A DNA stretch of 64,000 nucleotides from Spirochaetota bacterium (GTDB lineage Bacteria > Spirochaetota > UBA4802 > JAFGJZ01): the NCBI GenBank assembly GCA_027858855.1, contig JAQIBV010000002.1:124001-188000 (forward strand), read 5' to 3'. Below are positions 1 through 13,272 of the stretch, in pieces (within the stretch, counting starts at the first letter, position 1; the number at the start of each line of letters is the position of its first letter). Below the pieces are notes generated by a model, which was not told the origin of the DNA, made no database searches, and worked only from the letters and a program-made list of their open reading frames with translations. The translations under genes were made by a program, and so were the position numbers.

Positions 1-187
1 TCTTGTTAACATGCGGTGAACGCAATACACAGAACTTCTCAATCTTAGTCGGTAGCGGAATAGGACCAGCAACCTTAGCTCCACTTCTATTTGTTGTAGC
101 AACAATTTTTGCTGCTGACTTATCAAGCAACTTAACATCAAACGACTTTAATTTAACCCTGATTCTTTGTTCCGCTAACTTAGCCAC
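1..187 (-). CDS. rpsJ: 30S ribosomal protein S10 (partial, 3' end outside window)
   Basis: The first 62 residues of ribosomal protein S10, which sits in the 30S head and, as NusE, in antitermination complexes. The reading begins [17 protein letters not shown] and continues through the typical S10 segments [14 protein letters not shown] and LRSPHVNK before the window ends. The start is a GTG at 187-185 with GGGGA about six bases upstream; the reading frame keeps good S10 identity right to this codon. It follows tuf after about 100 bases, so this is the head of the S10 operon following the str cluster, as in many bacteria. The downstream part of the gene is not visible. Confidence 0.95.
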   Translation of the reverse strand, partial: MAKLAEQRIRVKLKSFDVKLLDKSAAKIVATTNRSGAKVAGPIPLPTKIEKFCVLRSPHVNK

Positions 188-220
188 TTTATTCCCCAAA
201 CTATATAAAATTATTGTAAA

Positions 221-249
221 TTGTCAGGCCCAATCCTCAGGCCTGACAA
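221..249 (-). terminator. Perfect hairpin between tuf and rpsJ
   Basis: Arms TTGTCAGGCC and GGCCTGACAA (10 bp, perfect) with a 9-nt loop. On the minus strand it is followed only by TTTAC, so it is a weak terminator, attenuator or processing site separating tuf from rpsJ rather than a full stop. Confidence 0.6.
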
Positions 250-291
250 CTATTATTATACGCCAATTATTCGTCAAATATTTTTTAAAAA

Positions 292-1512
292 TTATTTGGT
301 TATTTTTGAAACAACACCTGCACCAACTGTTCGACCACCCTCACGAATCGCAAAACGCAAAGTTTCGTCCATCGCTACAGGAGTAATCAACTGAACTACC
401 ATCTTTTTAACATGATCACCAGGCATAACCATCTCTACTCCCTCAGGAAGAACGATAACACCGGTAACATCTGTAGTTCTAAAATAGAACTGAGGACGAT
501 AGTTTGCAAAGAAAGGAGTATGACGACCACCCTCATCTTTTGAAAGAATGAAAACATCACATTCAAAATCAGTGTGTGGAGTAATAGAACCCGGCTTAGC
601 AAGAACCTGTCCACGCTCAATAGCCTCTTTAGCAGTACCGCGAAGCAGACAACCTACGTTATCACCTGCACGACCCTCATCAAGAAGCTTACGAAACATC
701 TCAACACCAGTAACAACAGATGAAGCAGTCTCTTTGAAACCAACGATCTCAATGTTATCACCAGTATGAATTATACCACGCTCAATACGACCAGTGGCAA
801 CAGTTCCACGTCCAGTAATTGAGAAAACATCCTCAACCGGCATAAGAAAAGGCTTATCAGTATCACGCTCTGGTTCTGGTACATACTCATCAATTGTTTT
901 AATAAGCTTAACAACACCCTGAACCCATTCTGAATCCTTGCTTCCAGCTGCAGAATCTTCAAGAGCCTTCAACGCAGAACCAGCAATGATCGGAGTGTCG
1001 TCTCCAGGGAATTCATACCTGCTTAAAAGCTCACGAATCTCCATTTCAACAAGTTCAACCAGCTCATCGCGCTCATCAGCATCAAGCATATCAACTTTGT
1101 TAAGAAATACAACGATGTAAGGAACGTTTACCTGACGAGCAAGAAGAACGTGCTCCTTAGTCTGTGGCATAGGGCCATCAGTTGCTGCAACCACAAGAAT
1201 AGCTGCATCCATCTGAGCAGCACCTGTAATCATGTTTTTTACATAGTCAGCGTGTCCCGGACAGTCAACGTGTGCATAGTGACGCACATCAGTCTCGTAT
1301 TCCTGGTGAGAAGTCGCAATAGTAATACCACGATCTCTCTCTTCTGGAGCATTATCAATATTTTCAAATGCAACAGCTTTGTTACGTCCGCCGAATTGAA
1401 GAGCCATACAGTTAGTGATTGCCGAAGTAAGAGTAGTCTTGCCGTGGTCAATGTGGCCAATCGTTCCAATGTTTAAGTGTGGCTTGGATCTGTCAAATTT
1501 TTCCTTTGCCAT
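292..1512 (-). CDS. tuf: Elongation factor Tu
   Basis: GTPase that delivers aminoacyl-tRNA to the ribosome. The 406-residue protein has the P-loop GHIDHGKT near residue 18, the switch-II box DCPGHADY, the guanine-specificity box NKVD and the domain II motif [13 protein letters not shown], in the usual order. The length is slightly above the common 393-397 because of a short insert in the late G domain (around AAGSKDSEW), often seen in spirochaete and related EF-Tu. The ATG is preceded by GAGGTG at good spacing. It lies about 175 bases after fusA, giving the standard fusA-tuf-rpsJ order. Confidence 0.98.
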   Translation of the reverse strand: MAKEKFDRSKPHLNIGTIGHIDHGKTTLTSAITNCMALQFGGRNKAVAFENIDNAPEERDRGITIATSHQEYETDVRHYAHVDCPGHADYVKNMITGAAQMDAAILVVAATDGPMPQTKEHVLLARQVNVPYIVVFLNKVDMLDADERDELVELVEMEIRELLSRYEFPGDDTPIIAGSALKALEDSAAGSKDSEWVQGVVKLIKTIDEYVPEPERDTDKPFLMPVEDVFSITGRGTVATGRIERGIIHTGDNIEIVGFKETASSVVTGVEMFRKLLDEGRAGDNVGCLLRGTAKEAIERGQVLAKPGSITPHTDFECDVFILSKDEGGRHTPFFANYRPQFYFRTTDVTGVIVLPEGVEMVMPGDHVKKMVVQLITPVAMDETLRFAIREGGRTVGAGVVSKITK

Positions 1513-1687
1513 GTGAATTCACCTCTTTTATTACTTGAATAGAAATCTATTATTAATTTATTTAATAGCAAATTGACTGAAAGTATCAAAATTAAAAATT
1601 ATATGCTTTCTGTGTCAACAAAATTAATTTATTAATGCTAATTAATCAGATAATTACAATAAAATTTGAAAATATTTATACAAACGG

Positions 1688-3769
1688 TCATATACGCCCC
1701 ATAATGCGGTTGATTATTGCCTCAGCCTTCTGTTTCGGAACGGGCTCATAACGATAAAACTGCATAGTGTAGTTAGCTCTCCCCTGACTCATAGAACGCA
1801 GAGTTGTTGCATAACCGAACATGCCAGACATGGGCGCAACAGCATGGAGGACCTTTATACTCTTCTCCATATCCATGCTTTCAATACGACCCGAACGGGT
1901 ATTGACATCATTAATAATTTCTCCGGTGTAGTCTTCAGGAGACATTATTTCAACATGCATGATCGGCTCAAGTAGAACCGGAGAGGCCTTTTCAAGACAC
2001 TCGCGAACAGCCATACCGGCAGCCGCACGACAGGCAAAAACATTGCCCTCACTGTCGTCGAACTGACACGATTTAATTGTTATTTTTATATCATCAACCT
2101 TAAACATTGCAAGGGAACCCGCCTGAGTACCATCAAGAACACCAGCCTCGACCGCCTCACAAACATCAGCAGGAACAATCGTCTTGTCAAGACGGGAATC
2201 AACGACCACCCCCGTCCCGGACTCAAGAGGCTCTACTTCAAGGGATACAATCGCTTTCAGATTTTTCCCACTGATACCGCTTTCATATGTTTTTTCAAAA
2301 GATGCCGTTTCAGTTATTGTCTCTTTATACGACACCTGTGGTTGGCCAACGTTAGCATTCACGTTAAACTCTCGGGTTAAACGATCTACAATAATATCAA
2401 GGTGTAACTCGCCCATTCCGGCTATCAGATTCTGGCCTGTGTCTTCATCCTGCACAACACGGAAAGTCGGATCCTCATCCTCAAGCCGTGCAAGAGCCTG
2501 CGCCATCTTATCTTTATCGGCAGCAGTCTTAGGTTCTATAACTATAGAAATTACCGGCTCAGCAAAATCCATTTTTTCAAGAAGAATAGGGTGAGAGGCG
2601 TCACAAACTGTATCACCTGTCTTGGCTATTTTTAGACCAACAATGGCGACAATATCTCCAGCATAGGCCTCTTGCATCTCTTCCCTGTTGTTTGCATGCA
2701 TACGCATAATCTTTCCAATACGCTCTTTCTTATTCTGCGTTGCATTAAACAGTTGATCTCCGACCTTAAGTACTCCGGAATATATACGCAAATATGTCAA
2801 GCGACCCACATATGAATCGGACCGAACTTTGAAAATAAGAGCTGCAAAGGGCTCCTTATCTGAAGCATCACGATGAATTATCTCTTCAGAATCTGGTGCA
2901 TGGCCGCTCATTGCCGGAACCTCTTTTGGAGATGGCAGATACCAGTTAATGGCATCCAATATAGCCTGTACACCCTTATCTTTAAGAGCAGAACCACAGA
3001 ACACAGGGAAATAGTTCTGAGCCAAAACTGATTTTTTTACCGACTCCCTTATCTCTTCCACGGAGAGCTTCTCACCTTCAAGATACTTCTCCATTAATAA
3101 ATCATCATTTTCCGCAATAAGCTCAAGCATCAAATCTCGTGCGGCCCCGGCTTCAGCTATATATTCTTCAGGGATATCCGCTTCAACAACACGCTCTCCA
3201 TGGTTGCCCTCATTATAGCGCGCCTTCATAGTGACAAGGTCAATTGAACCTTTGAAATTATCTTCAGCACCCATTGGTATCTGTAACGGAACGGGAGTTG
3301 CATGAAGCCTTTTTTCAATCATTTTCAGGCAGTAGGAGTAATCAGCACCAACACGATCCATTTTGTTTACAAAACATATTCGAGGTATATGATAACGGTC
3401 GGCCTGACGCCAAACTGTTTCAGATTGAGGTTCTACACCTGCAACACCATCAAATACGGCAATAGCCGAATCAAGAACACGTAAAGAGCGCTCCACTTCT
3501 ACAGTAAAATCGACATGCCCCGGAGTATCTATTATATTTATCCGTGTATTATTCCACATACAACTAGTCGCGGCAGCCGTTATGGTTATGCCTCGCTCTT
3601 TTTCCTGATCCATCCAGTCCATTTCGGCTGCACCTTCATGAACCTCTCCGATCTTATGAGTTTTACCGGTAAAAAACAAAATCCGCTCAGTAAGAGTTGT
3701 CTTGCCGGCATCAATATGTGCCATAATACCAATATTTCTCGTTCTATGTAGTGGAAGATCACGTCCCAT
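1688..3769 (-). CDS. fusA: Elongation factor G
   Basis: Translocation GTPase, 693 residues from the chosen start. Visible are the G1 motif AHIDAGKTT, the DTPGHVDF switch-II box, NKMDR, and the domain III-V segments GMGELHLDI and [15 protein letters not shown] place the start at the ATG 3769-3767 ([12 protein letters not shown]) because AAGAGGA lies just upstream and this matches the family N-terminus. An in-frame codon at 3868 would add 33 unrelated residues encoded by a hairpin region. The gene follows rpsG after about 160 bases that hold a terminator-like hairpin, so its expression may be uncoupled from or attenuated relative to the ribosomal proteins. Confidence 0.97.
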   Translation of the reverse strand: MGRDLPLHRTRNIGIMAHIDAGKTTLTERILFFTGKTHKIGEVHEGAAEMDWMDQEKERGITITAAATSCMWNNTRINIIDTPGHVDFTVEVERSLRVLDSAIAVFDGVAGVEPQSETVWRQADRYHIPRICFVNKMDRVGADYSYCLKMIEKRLHATPVPLQIPMGAEDNFKGSIDLVTMKARYNEGNHGERVVEADIPEEYIAEAGAARDLMLELIAENDDLLMEKYLEGEKLSVEEIRESVKKSVLAQNYFPVFCGSALKDKGVQAILDAINWYLPSPKEVPAMSGHAPDSEEIIHRDASDKEPFAALIFKVRSDSYVGRLTYLRIYSGVLKVGDQLFNATQNKKERIGKIMRMHANNREEMQEAYAGDIVAIVGLKIAKTGDTVCDASHPILLEKMDFAEPVISIVIEPKTAADKDKMAQALARLEDEDPTFRVVQDEDTGQNLIAGMGELHLDIIVDRLTREFNVNANVGQPQVSYKETITETASFEKTYESGISGKNLKAIVSLEVEPLESGTGVVVDSRLDKTIVPADVCEAVEAGVLDGTQAGSLAMFKVDDIKITIKSCQFDDSEGNVFACRAAAGMAVRECLEKASPVLLEPIMHVEIMSPEDYTGEIINDVNTRSGRIESMDMEKSIKVLHAVAPMSGMFGYATTLRSMSQGRANYTMQFYRYEPVPKQKAEAIINRIMGRI

Positions 3770-3783
3770 ATTTCCTCTTATGA

Positions 3784-3823
3784 CAAAAAAACACCCGCTT
3801 CTATACTGACTGAAACCGGGTGT
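3784..3823 (-). terminator. Terminator-like hairpin in the fusA leader (possible attenuator)
   Basis: On the minus strand ACACCCG (3823-3817) pairs with CGGGTGT (3797-3791) and is followed directly by a run of about seven T, 15-20 bases before the fusA ribosome binding site. A TATAAT hexamer sits at 3830-3825 but no good -35 box is seen. Its place between rpsG and fusA suggests either termination of the upstream operon or attenuation of fusA. Confidence 0.6.
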
Positions 3824-3875
3824 GATTATAACCGGGTTTTTTATAAAACCCTGGCTACCACGAGGCAACCTTAAA

Positions 3876-3903
3876 CATTAATCCGCAATTATGCGGATTA
3901 ATG
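3876..3903 (-). terminator. 12-bp perfect inverted repeat after rpsG
   Basis: CATTAATCCGCA and TGCGGATTAATG separated by 4 bases, starting about 30 bases past the rpsG stop. The T-run after it is short (TTTAA), so it may act as a weak terminator or as an mRNA 3'-end stabiliser. Confidence 0.5.
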
Positions 3904-3931
3904 ATAATATTTTAACAGAAAAAAGGTACTC

Positions 3932-4414
<483 letters not shown>

Positions 4415-4520
4415 TCAAATATTGAAGTTATGTATCAATATACACTGTTACCGTAATGACGCAACTCTATACGGTATTTTCATCAGCATGAGCAGAGTAT
4501 ATCGCTGAACATCAAACTTA

Positions 4521-4895
4521 TTACGCCTTAGGGCGTTTTGTACCGTACTTCGAACGACCGCATTTACGATCATTTACACCAAGAGTATCAAGAGCACCGC
4601 GAACAATGTGATAACGCACACCAGGAATATCCTTTACACGTCCTCCTCGAACAAGCACTGCAGAGTGTTCCTGCAAATTATGACCGATACCCGGTATATA
4701 TGCTGTAACCTCAATTCCATTGGTCAAACGAACACGCGCAACCTTTCGAAGAGCCGAGTTTGGTTTTTTAGGAGTTACTGTCATTACACGTGTACACACA
4801 CCGCGTTTTTGCGGACAGGACTTAAGTGCAGGCGACTTATAGCGCTTTCCTTTGCTCTGACGTCCATTTTTAATCAGCTGATTAATTGTTGGCAT
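4521..4895 (-). CDS. rpsL: 30S ribosomal protein S12
   Basis: Decoding-centre protein, 124 residues. The two conserved loops are intact: [13 protein letters not shown], with the lysine equivalent to E. coli Lys42, and [14 protein letters not shown], with the Lys87 equivalent. These are the wild-type residues at the common streptomycin-resistance positions. The ATG is preceded by GAGGATATAAA. The gene follows rpoC after 319 bases and opens the str part of the cluster. Confidence 0.97.
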   Translation of the reverse strand: MPTINQLIKNGRQSKGKRYKSPALKSCPQKRGVCTRVMTVTPKKPNSALRKVARVRLTNGIEVTAYIPGIGHNLQEHSAVLVRGGRVKDIPGVRYHIVRGALDTLGVNDRKCGRSKYGTKRPKA

Positions 4896-5214
4896 TTTAT
4901 ATCCTCATACAAATTATATAGAACTAACCTACGAAAATTCATGTAAATCAGATCTTTATGTAGGAACTTAACAAATTCCTTTTACAAAACAGTTTATTCA
5001 TCCCAGCTCAATTAAGGCGGGAACAGAAAGAGTTTAATTTCCCTGACATGTTTGAATCCACCATGGGGGTGATTATAACATAAGACTATATCTCCAAACG
5101 GCTGTTAATTGTCAAGAGAATTAATAACATGTTTTTCATTTAAGAGAGGGCGCTTTAAAACGCCCCGTTCTCGAATCAGACGATTAACTTTCACCTGATT
5201 ATTTCATAAGTGTA
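4896..5214 (-). other. rpoC-rpsL spacer
   Basis: No gene is visible in 319 bases. A GC-rich stem (GGGCG/CGCCC at 5161-5165 and 5148-5152, extendable by outer GAGA/TCTC pairs) lies about 50 bases after the rpoC stop but has no T-run, so it looks more like an mRNA stabiliser or partial terminator. A TATAAT-like hexamer close to rpsL has no clear -35 partner. Confidence 0.4.
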
Positions 5215-8200
5215 CTACTCTTCTTTTTTACTATCTTCTTCTTTTTTAATATCTTCTTCTTTTTTACTCTCTTCAGGTACTACATCTTCCTCTTCAAGTG
5301 AGTCAACAACCGCCGCTTTAAAAAGCTCCTCTTTTGACGGTTGTTTCTCTTCTGAAGCCTGTTCCTGAATTATTGCAGCATCCGCACCCACAGCAGCAAG
5401 CACGACTTCTTTTTCAACCTTTTCCTGTTCAAGGCTCTCCTCAACAGTTATATCAAGATCTCCAGGCTCATCCTGATAGACCTCCATACCGCTGTATTCT
5501 GGCATTCCAGTACCAGCCGGTATTAAATGGCCGATAATGACATTCTCTTTCAGCCCTCGAAGATTATCAACCTTAGCCTTAATAGCCGCATCAGTAAGAA
5601 CCCGTGTTGTCTCTTGAAAAGAGGCAGCCGAAATAAAGGATTCAGTATTCAAAGACGCTTTTGTTATACCCATCAGAACCGGTTCAGCCGAAGCTGCACT
5701 TCCACCTTCAGCAACAACCTTTTCATTCTCAACTTTAAAATCAAACTTATCGACAATCTGTTCTATGACAAAATTGGTATCACCCGGATCAGAAATCTTA
5801 ACCTTACGCAACATCTGACGAACAATAACCTCGATATGTTTATCATTAATTCCAACACCCTGAAGACGATAGACTTCCTGCACTTCATTTACCAGAAACT
5901 TCTGAAGTTCGGGACGCCCTTTTACTCTTAATATGTCGTGAGGGTCTATAGATCCATCATCAAGCTTTTCACCCTTACGGATAAAATCCTTATCCTGCAC
6001 TCGCAAGAATTTAGATGATGGTATTGAATATTCGCGACTCTCTTCGTCGTTCTCTATTTTTATCTTACGCTTATTTTTTACTGTATCTCCAATGATTACC
6101 GTACCGTCAATCTCTGCAAGAGTAGCCTTGTCTTTCGGAACACGAGCTTCAAACAACTCAGCTACACGCGGAAGACCACCGGTAATATCTTTGGTTCTCT
6201 CGGCTTCCTTAGGTATCTTCGCAAGTACTGCACCTGCACGAACTGATGCACCATGTTCAGTCTCAAGATATGCTCCCTTTGGTAACAGATAGGTTGTAGG
6301 TTCACCCGATTTACCCTGAACATCAATACGTGGCTGCAACTTTTCGGTCTTGAACTCTACAATTATTCGTTTTTTAGAGTTACTGACCGGATCAGTATCC
6401 TCTACCATACTCTTGTTCTTTTCGATATCATAGAACTCGACTGTTCCGTCAATCTCGGTAATAATCGGCTCCATCATTGGGTCGATAGTAGCCAATACCT
6501 CATTACGGTCAAAGAAATCGCCAATATTTGCGTAAATCACTGCTCCAACGTTGATTGGAACGGAGTGAACATCTCCAAGAATAGTAACCTTAGTGCCATG
6601 AAGTTTGATGAAACCTGAAAACTTTGAAGTCTCTTCACTTCCATCAGCAAGCTGTGCAATTTTTGTACCGGGATAGACCTTCTCACCTTCAACGACGAGT
6701 ACCTTGTCTCCCTTTGAAACATCTAATTCATAAACGTTACGCTGCACTTCCATGTAACCACGTCGTACAGAGATAGTTTTACCCTCATCAGTCTCAATTG
6801 TTCTGAAGGTAATATTTTTTAAGAATAGAGGATACGGAAAACGTATGTCAGTTTCATTAACAGAGCCTGTTGCAATACCACCGATGTGAAAAGTACGCAT
6901 TGTAAGCTGTGTTCCCGGCTGTCCGATAGACTGGGCCGCAATAATACCAACTGCTTCACCAATCTCGACTTCCCGTGTTGAAGCCAGATTACGACCATAA
7001 CATTTAGCACAAACACCATGGCGCGATTCACAAGTAAGAACTGAACGGATTTCAATAGTATCTATTTTTAGTTCATCAATTTTTTTAGCGGTCTCTTCAT
7101 CAATAATATGATCAGCTTCGGCAATAATCTCATTAGTAACAGGATGATACAAATCATATAACAAGTTTCGACCTACAACTCGACTTCCCAGCGATTCAAT
7201 AATCTCATCACCCTCTTTGATTGCTGAAACATCGATACCGATTGTAGTACCACAGTCAATCTCGTTGATAACAACATCCTGCGAAATATCCACAAGACGT
7301 CGGGTAAGGTAACCGGCATCAGCAGTCTTTAACGCTGTATCGGCAAGACCTTTTCGGGCTCCGTTTGTAGAGATAAAATACTCAAGAACGTTCAAGCCCT
7401 CTTTAAAGTTAGACCGGATAGGAACATCAATAATCTCTCCACTCGGTTTAGCCATAAGCCCACGAAGACCGGCAAGCTGTTTGATCTGCTGACGGCTACC
7501 TCGAGCACCGGACTTTGCCATTACATAAACATTATTGAATCCGCCTTCCGCGTTTTCAAAATTCTTCATCATAACATTGGTTACTTCATCAATAACACCG
7601 GTCCATTTATTAACAACCAGGTTAAATCGTTCACCATTTGTACGCATACCAATTCGGTAGTTATTTTCAATATTTTCAATCTCTTTGTTTGCAGCTTCAA
7701 TCATTGCCTTTTTCTCATCAGGAACAATGATATCTGAAATAGCAATCGTAGGTGCAAAATGGGTACCGTATTTGTAACCAAGAGATTTAACAACATCCAG
7801 TAATTTTACAGTTTCGGTTGAACCGAACTGACGAACTACTTCAGCAATTATCTCGGCAATTTCACTCTTACCAACAGTATAGTTGACATATTTATACCCT
7901 TCAGGAAGTGAACGGTTAAAAAGCAGACGTCCGGCTGTTGTCTCTATAAGTTCATCACCGAAATAGAATGCGATTTTTGTTCTCAGTTTCAATACTCTAC
8001 GGTCAACAGCCAGCATTACCTCGTCATAATCATCATATACCTTTACGCGTTCTTCATTATCTTCGAAAATTGCAGTAAGATAATAGAGCCCAAGTACAAT
8101 GTCCTGTGACGGAGTTACAATCGGTTCTCCGTTTGCAGGCGAAAGCAGATTATTTGTAGACAGCATAAGAGTCCAGCACTCAAGCTGAGCACGCGGAGAA

Positions 8201-9600
8201 AGAGGAAGATGTACTGCCATCTGATCTCCGTCAAAGTCGGCGTTATATGCAAGACAAACCAGAGGATGAAGCTTAATTGCTTTACCCTCAACAATTACCG
8301 GTTCGAAAGCCTGAATACCAAGACGGTGCAGAGTTGGAGCACGATTTAAAAGAACAGGATGTTCAGAGACAACCTCCTCAAGAACCTCCCAGACTTCCAG
8401 TTTTTCATTTTCCACCATTCGTTTAGCAGACTTAATATTTGGAACAAACCCCTTATCAACAAGACGTCTCATGATAAATGGTTTAAATAGTTCAATAGCC
8501 ATTCGCTTCGGAAGACCACACTGATGAAGTTTAAGATCAGGACCGATTACAATAACAGAACGTCCGGAATAGTCAACACGCTTACCCAGCAGATTCTGTC
8601 GGAAACGTCCCTGCTTACCTTTAAGCATGTCAGAGAGTGATTTTAAAGGACGATTTCCCTTACCTTTAACAACACGCTTACGACGACTGTTATCAAAAAG
8701 AGCATCTACAGCCTCCTGTAACATACGCTTCTCATTTTTAACAATAATATCCGGAGCGCGAAGAGCCAAAAGACGCTTCAGTCGGTTATTACGGTTAATT
8801 ACGCGGCGATAAAGGTCGTTCAGATCCGATGTTGCAAAACGACCACCATCAAGCTGAACCATAGGGCGTAATTCCGGCGGTATAACAGGAACTACATCCA
8901 GAATCATCCATTCTGGTTTGTTTTCTGAATCACGGAACGCCTCGATCACCTCGACACGTTTAACTAATTTCTTATCAATAGCTTTACCGCTTGCCTGAAG
9001 ATCCAGAATAAGTGCTCGTAAATTACGTGACTCCGTATCAAGATCAAGATCAAGAAGCAGCTCCTTAATTGCAGAGGCTCCCATATCGGCGATCATGGTG
9101 TCACCATATTTTTCATACATCTCGTAGTACTCATCTTCTTCAAGTAAAGAACCGCGGCTTATGTTTTCGGCCTCAGCTTCACCTGGGTCAGTAACTACGA
9201 ATTTTTCATAATAGAGGACTTTCTTAAGATCACTAACCGCCATGCTCAGAAGAAGACCAAGTCGCGAAGGTACCGATCGATAGTACCATATATGAGCAAC
9301 AGGCGTTGCCAGTTCAATATGACCGCTACGTTCCCGACGAACTTTATAGTGTGTCACCTCTACACCGCACCGGTCACAAATTACACCGGCATAACGGATA
9401 GACTTAAACTTTCCGCAATAACACTCCCACTCTTTAGTTGTTCCGAATATCTTTTCACAAAAGAGACCATCACGCTCAGGTTTGAGAGTTCTGTAGTTAA
9501 TGGTCTCTGGCTTTTTAACTTCACCATACGACCATTCACGGATTATTTCGGGAGAGGCGAGCTGTATCTTAATTGAATCAAAGTTATTAAAATCTTTCAT
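5215..9600 (-). CDS. rpoC: DNA-directed RNA polymerase subunit beta'
   Basis: Catalytic subunit of RNA polymerase, 1461 residues. The N-terminal zinc site is complete (Cys60, Cys62, Cys75, Cys78), the Mg-binding active-site motif NADFDGD is at residues 453-459, and the second zinc-binding group ([13 protein letters not shown]) and the bridge/trigger region [20 protein letters not shown] follow. The last 60 or so residues form a low-complexity acidic/lysine tail ending in repeated KKEED/KKEE units, which is absent from well-known RpoC proteins. The gene follows rpoB after 88 bases and must be co-transcribed with it. Confidence 0.98.
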   Translation of the reverse strand: MKDFNNFDSIKIQLASPEIIREWSYGEVKKPETINYRTLKPERDGLFCEKIFGTTKEWECYCGKFKSIRYAGVICDRCGVEVTHYKVRRERSGHIELATPVAHIWYYRSVPSRLGLLLSMAVSDLKKVLYYEKFVVTDPGEAEAENISRGSLLEEDEYYEMYEKYGDTMIADMGASAIKELLLDLDLDTESRNLRALILDLQASGKAIDKKLVKRVEVIEAFRDSENKPEWMILDVVPVIPPELRPMVQLDGGRFATSDLNDLYRRVINRNNRLKRLLALRAPDIIVKNEKRMLQEAVDALFDNSRRKRVVKGKGNRPLKSLSDMLKGKQGRFRQNLLGKRVDYSGRSVIVIGPDLKLHQCGLPKRMAIELFKPFIMRRLVDKGFVPNIKSAKRMVENEKLEVWEVLEEVVSEHPVLLNRAPTLHRLGIQAFEPVIVEGKAIKLHPLVCLAYNADFDGDQMAVHLPLSPRAQLECWTLMLSTNNLLSPANGEPIVTPSQDIVLGLYYLTAIFEDNEERVKVYDDYDEVMLAVDRRVLKLRTKIAFYFGDELIETTAGRLLFNRSLPEGYKYVNYTVGKSEIAEIIAEVVRQFGSTETVKLLDVVKSLGYKYGTHFAPTIAISDIIVPDEKKAMIEAANKEIENIENNYRIGMRTNGERFNLVVNKWTGVIDEVTNVMMKNFENAEGGFNNVYVMAKSGARGSRQQIKQLAGLRGLMAKPSGEIIDVPIRSNFKEGLNVLEYFISTNGARKGLADTALKTADAGYLTRRLVDISQDVVINEIDCGTTIGIDVSAIKEGDEIIESLGSRVVGRNLLYDLYHPVTNEIIAEADHIIDEETAKKIDELKIDTIEIRSVLTCESRHGVCAKCYGRNLASTREVEIGEAVGIIAAQSIGQPGTQLTMRTFHIGGIATGSVNETDIRFPYPLFLKNITFRTIETDEGKTISVRRGYMEVQRNVYELDVSKGDKVLVVEGEKVYPGTKIAQLADGSEETSKFSGFIKLHGTKVTILGDVHSVPINVGAVIYANIGDFFDRNEVLATIDPMMEPIITEIDGTVEFYDIEKNKSMVEDTDPVSNSKKRIIVEFKTEKLQPRIDVQGKSGEPTTYLLPKGAYLETEHGASVRAGAVLAKIPKEAERTKDITGGLPRVAELFEARVPKDKATLAEIDGTVIIGDTVKNKRKIKIENDEESREYSIPSSKFLRVQDKDFIRKGEKLDDGSIDPHDILRVKGRPELQKFLVNEVQEVYRLQGVGINDKHIEVIVRQMLRKVKISDPGDTNFVIEQIVDKFDFKVENEKVVAEGGSAASAEPVLMGITKASLNTESFISAASFQETTRVLTDAAIKAKVDNLRGLKENVIIGHLIPAGTGMPEYSGMEVYQDEPGDLDITVEESLEQEKVEKEVVLAAVGADAAIIQEQASEEKQPSKEELFKAAVVDSLEEEDVVPEESKKEEDIKKEEDSKKEE

Positions 9601-9688
9601 TTTCTATCCTTAATCTTTTTTTAGGATAATGCTGATCATCTACAGTTATTTCGACAAACGCCGATATCCCGGCGTTTGAAATTATACA

Positions 9689-12600
9689 TTAATCATTTTT
9701 GATTGTATCGAGCTTTATCTTTTTTCGGTTCTTTCCGAACATGTCGCCCCATTCGGTTATTACCGCCTCTTTACCTCTGACATCATAAATTCTTACATCA
9801 AGGGCAAGACCACGAAGCTCCTGTACAAGTACGTTAAACGATTCAGGAACACCCGGTGAGGTTGTATGGTGTCCTTTAACGATTGCTTCGTACATTTTAG
9901 CACGACCAAGCATGTCGTCCGATTTAACAGTCAAAAGTTCCTGTAAAGTGTACGCAGCTCCATATGCTTCAAGAGCCCAAACCTCCATCTCTCCAAGACG
10001 CTGACCTCCGAACTGAGCCTTTCCGCCAAGTGGCTGCTGAGTAACCAGTGAGTAAGGGCCTGTCGAACGTGCATGAATTTTGTCATCAACCATGTGTGCA
10101 AGTTTAAGGATGTAAACATAGCCAGTCATTACACGATTTTCGAACGGAATACCGGTTCTACCATCGTAAAGAGTCGCTTTGGAGTCTTCAGGAAGACCAG
10201 CCTTTTTAAGGTATTCCTTAATTTCTGCAGGCTTAGCACCGTCAAAAATAGGAGTTTCCATATAAAGGTTAAGCTCATGAGCGGCCCAACCAAGTTCAGT
10301 CTCAAGAAGCTGACCAAGATTCATTCGCGAAGGTACACCAAGAGGATTAAGTACGATATCAATAGGAGTACCGTCTTCAAGGTGAGGCATGTCATACTCG
10401 GCCATGATCCGCGAGATAACACCCTTGTTACCGTGACGACCTGCCATCTTGTCACCGACAGAAATTTTACGTTTTTTTGCTATAAAGACCTTAACCAATT
10501 CCTCTACACCGGCAGAAAGCTCATCACCATTTTCACGGGAAAATCGCTTAATATCGATAACAACACCTTCCATGCCATTTGGTACACGTAGAGATGTGTC
10601 ACGTACTTCACGCGCCTTCTCTCCGAAGATAGAATGAAGAAGTTTGTACTCAGGTGTAATATCTTGCTCACCTTTCGGAGTTACTTTACCAACCAGAATA
10701 TCATTAGGTTTAACATAGGCTCCGGGACGAACAACACCATCAACATCAAGGTCCTTGAAGGCCTTTTCGCTAAGGTTCGGTATATCACGGGTAATTGTCT
10801 CAGGTCCAAGTTTTGTTTCGCGGGCCTCTACCTCAAACTGCTCGATATGAAGCGATGTGTAAACATCATCCTTAACAAGTCTTTCGGACAGGAGTATCGC
10901 GTCTTCAAAGTTGTAACCCATCCATGGCATAAATGCTACCAGAATGTTTTTACCAAGTGCAAGACGACCATTATCGGTCGAAGGACCATCAGCAAGAATA
11001 CCGCCCTTTTTAACTTTATCACCGGTTCGAACAGCAGGTTTCTGGTTAAAACAGGTTCCCTGATTTGTTCGTTTAAATTTTACAAGTGGATAAAGATCCA
11101 GCTCGCCAGTATCTTTACGACGAACTTTAATAACCTGTGCATCTGCATATTCTACTTCACCTGCATGTTTCGAACGAAGCATAACACCCGAATCCATAGC
11201 AGCATATGTCTCAATACCGGTTCCTACAAGCGGAGCCTCTTCGACAAGAAGAGGTACTGCCTGACGCTGCATGTTAGAGCCCATCAGCGCCCGGTTCGCA
11301 TCATCGTGCTCCAGAAACGGAATCAGACAGGTTGAAACAGAAAATATCTGTTGAGGCGAAACATCCATGTACTGAATCTCCTCACCCTTACGGTAAGGAA
11401 AGTCTCCACGAGAACGACACGGAATAAGATTTTCTGTAAACTTACCCTCATCGTCAATAGATGCATTTGCCTGTGCTACATTATAACGGTCCTCTTCAGT
11501 TGCTGTTAAAAATTTAACAGACGAAGTAACAATACCGTCTTTTACAATTTTATAAGGAGTTTCAAGAAATCCATAATCATTAATTCTTGAATAAGTACTC
11601 ATAGAAAGAATAAGACCGATATTCGGACCCTCAGGAGTCTCAATAGGACACATTCGGCCATAGTGAGTATGGTGAACATCACGAACTTCAAAACCGGCTC
11701 TGTCACGAGAAAGTCCACCAGGACCAAGCGCGTTCAAACGACGCTTATGCGTCAATTCAGAAAGTGGGTTTGTCTGATCCATAAACTGAGAAAGCTGGCT
11801 GGAACCAAAAAATTCATTTATAACAGCACTGATCGGTTTTATACTAATTAATGCTTGGGGTGTTACAAGATCAAGATCCTGAATTGTCATTCTCTCTTTT
11901 ATAACACGTTCCATCCGCTGAAAACCAACCTTGATCTGGTTTGTAAGCAGCTCTCCAACCGAACGAACACGACGATTACCTAAGTGGTCAATGTCATCAA
12001 CCAAAAAGCCATTAGCTTCAGCAATAAGATAGAAGACATATTTAATCGTTTGAAGAATATCGCGTTTAGTTAACGTTGATGAATCATCATCGTCATCATA
12101 ACCGAATTTTTTATTAATCTTATAACGACCCACATTTCCAAGAGTATAGGTTTTTGGGTTAAAGAAAAGTCTGAAAAACTCATTTTCAGCATTCTCAAGT
12201 GTGGACGGTTCCCCCGGTCTCATCAACTCATGAATTGTAAGAAGAGCAATCTGACTCTGAGTAAGATTCTCAGCATCAACAACATTCTGTTTTGCCAGAA
12301 GATCAGCATCTTTCTGAAGCGTTGTGATCAGATATATATCATCCTTGTTATTAGGAAAGTTGATCAGCTCTACAGTCTTAACGTTTTCTTCTTTAAATAT
12401 ATCAACCGTATCAATATTAATACGATTACCAGCGTCGATGATCACTTCACCGGTCTCTGCACTGACAACATCAGCAGCAACACGCCGACCAAGAATCTGC
12501 TCAAAGGCCTCTTCATCAGAGAGTGCAACGTCTGATGTATCATAAAACAGTTTGATTATCTCTTCGTTTGTCTCATAACCAAGAGCTTTTACAATGATGG

Positions 12601-13177
12601 AAACAGGAAATTTCTTCTTACGGTCAATTCTTGCGATAAGAAATCCTTTTGAATCCATCTCTATCTCAAGCCAGGATCCCTTATCGGGAATAACACGCGA
12701 ACTGTAGACACGATTTGAATCATCAAATGCGAAGAAAATACCGGGAGAACGGTGCAGCTGATTTACTACAACACGCTCTGCTCCATTTATAATAAAAGTT
12801 CCGCGTTCAGTCATAAGAGGGATATCCCCCATATATACAGACTGTTCACGTACCTCCATGCTATCTTTTTTAATTAGTCGTATTGTCGATTTCAGAGGAG
12901 TAGCATAAGTAACATCCCGTTCTTTACATTCAGCCTCAGAATATTTTGGGTCACCGACTTCGTAATCAATAAATTCCAGAACAAGATCTTCATGCGGGCT
13001 TTCAATTGGAAATATATTGCCAAAAACTGAATTCAGTCCCTGATTTAATCGTTTTTTTTGAGGCAGTCCGGCTTGTAAAAACCATTCAAATGAATTAAGC
13101 TGGACTTCAACAAGGTTTGGAAGCTCAACATTGGGGTTAATCTTACCAAAATTGACAACCTTTTTGGTTTTTTGCAT
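9689..13177 (-). CDS. rpoB: DNA-directed RNA polymerase subunit beta
   Basis: Beta subunit, 1162 residues from the ATG at 13177, chosen because GAGG lies six bases upstream; an in-frame TTG at 13189 overlaps that ribosome binding site. The rifampicin-pocket region [19 protein letters not shown] is intact, and the following [14 protein letters not shown] carries Asn482 where E. coli has Ser531 (codon AAC at 11734-11732). This substitution is known from spirochaetes that are naturally rifampicin resistant. Other core elements (GHRSPG-like [24 protein letters not shown]-terminal anchor) are present. It lies between rplL and rpoC. Confidence 0.98.
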   Translation of the reverse strand: MQKTKKVVNFGKINPNVELPNLVEVQLNSFEWFLQAGLPQKKRLNQGLNSVFGNIFPIESPHEDLVLEFIDYEVGDPKYSEAECKERDVTYATPLKSTIRLIKKDSMEVREQSVYMGDIPLMTERGTFIINGAERVVVNQLHRSPGIFFAFDDSNRVYSSRVIPDKGSWLEIEMDSKGFLIARIDRKKKFPVSIIVKALGYETNEEIIKLFYDTSDVALSDEEAFEQILGRRVAADVVSAETGEVIIDAGNRINIDTVDIFKEENVKTVELINFPNNKDDIYLITTLQKDADLLAKQNVVDAENLTQSQIALLTIHELMRPGEPSTLENAENEFFRLFFNPKTYTLGNVGRYKINKKFGYDDDDDSSTLTKRDILQTIKYVFYLIAEANGFLVDDIDHLGNRRVRSVGELLTNQIKVGFQRMERVIKERMTIQDLDLVTPQALISIKPISAVINEFFGSSQLSQFMDQTNPLSELTHKRRLNALGPGGLSRDRAGFEVRDVHHTHYGRMCPIETPEGPNIGLILSMSTYSRINDYGFLETPYKIVKDGIVTSSVKFLTATEEDRYNVAQANASIDDEGKFTENLIPCRSRGDFPYRKGEEIQYMDVSPQQIFSVSTCLIPFLEHDDANRALMGSNMQRQAVPLLVEEAPLVGTGIETYAAMDSGVMLRSKHAGEVEYADAQVIKVRRKDTGELDLYPLVKFKRTNQGTCFNQKPAVRTGDKVKKGGILADGPSTDNGRLALGKNILVAFMPWMGYNFEDAILLSERLVKDDVYTSLHIEQFEVEARETKLGPETITRDIPNLSEKAFKDLDVDGVVRPGAYVKPNDILVGKVTPKGEQDITPEYKLLHSIFGEKAREVRDTSLRVPNGMEGVVIDIKRFSRENGDELSAGVEELVKVFIAKKRKISVGDKMAGRHGNKGVISRIMAEYDMPHLEDGTPIDIVLNPLGVPSRMNLGQLLETELGWAAHELNLYMETPIFDGAKPAEIKEYLKKAGLPEDSKATLYDGRTGIPFENRVMTGYVYILKLAHMVDDKIHARSTGPYSLVTQQPLGGKAQFGGQRLGEMEVWALEAYGAAYTLQELLTVKSDDMLGRAKMYEAIVKGHHTTSPGVPESFNVLVQELRGLALDVRIYDVRGKEAVITEWGDMFGKNRKKIKLDTIKND

Positions 13178-13272
13178 TTTTGACCTCAAGAGATTTTAGT
13201 ATTGAAAGAGCAAAATAGGTCGGAATGCATACGCAAACCAACCTATTTCAGGGTACTTCTAAAACTTATTAG

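Noticed and set aside
1598-1618. TTGACA and TATAAT in the fusA-tuf spacer as a tuf promoter
   Set aside because: The two hexamers are only nine bases apart, too close to work together.
3770-3868. N-terminal extension of fusA to 3868
   Set aside because: The extra 33 codons run through a terminator-like hairpin, are foreign to EF-G, and the ATG at 3769 has a good ribosome binding site.
10634-11335. Long plus-strand open frames inside rpoB and rpoC (up to 233 codons)
   Set aside because: They are antisense to strongly conserved coding sequence, have no family similarity and follow from codon bias of the real genes.
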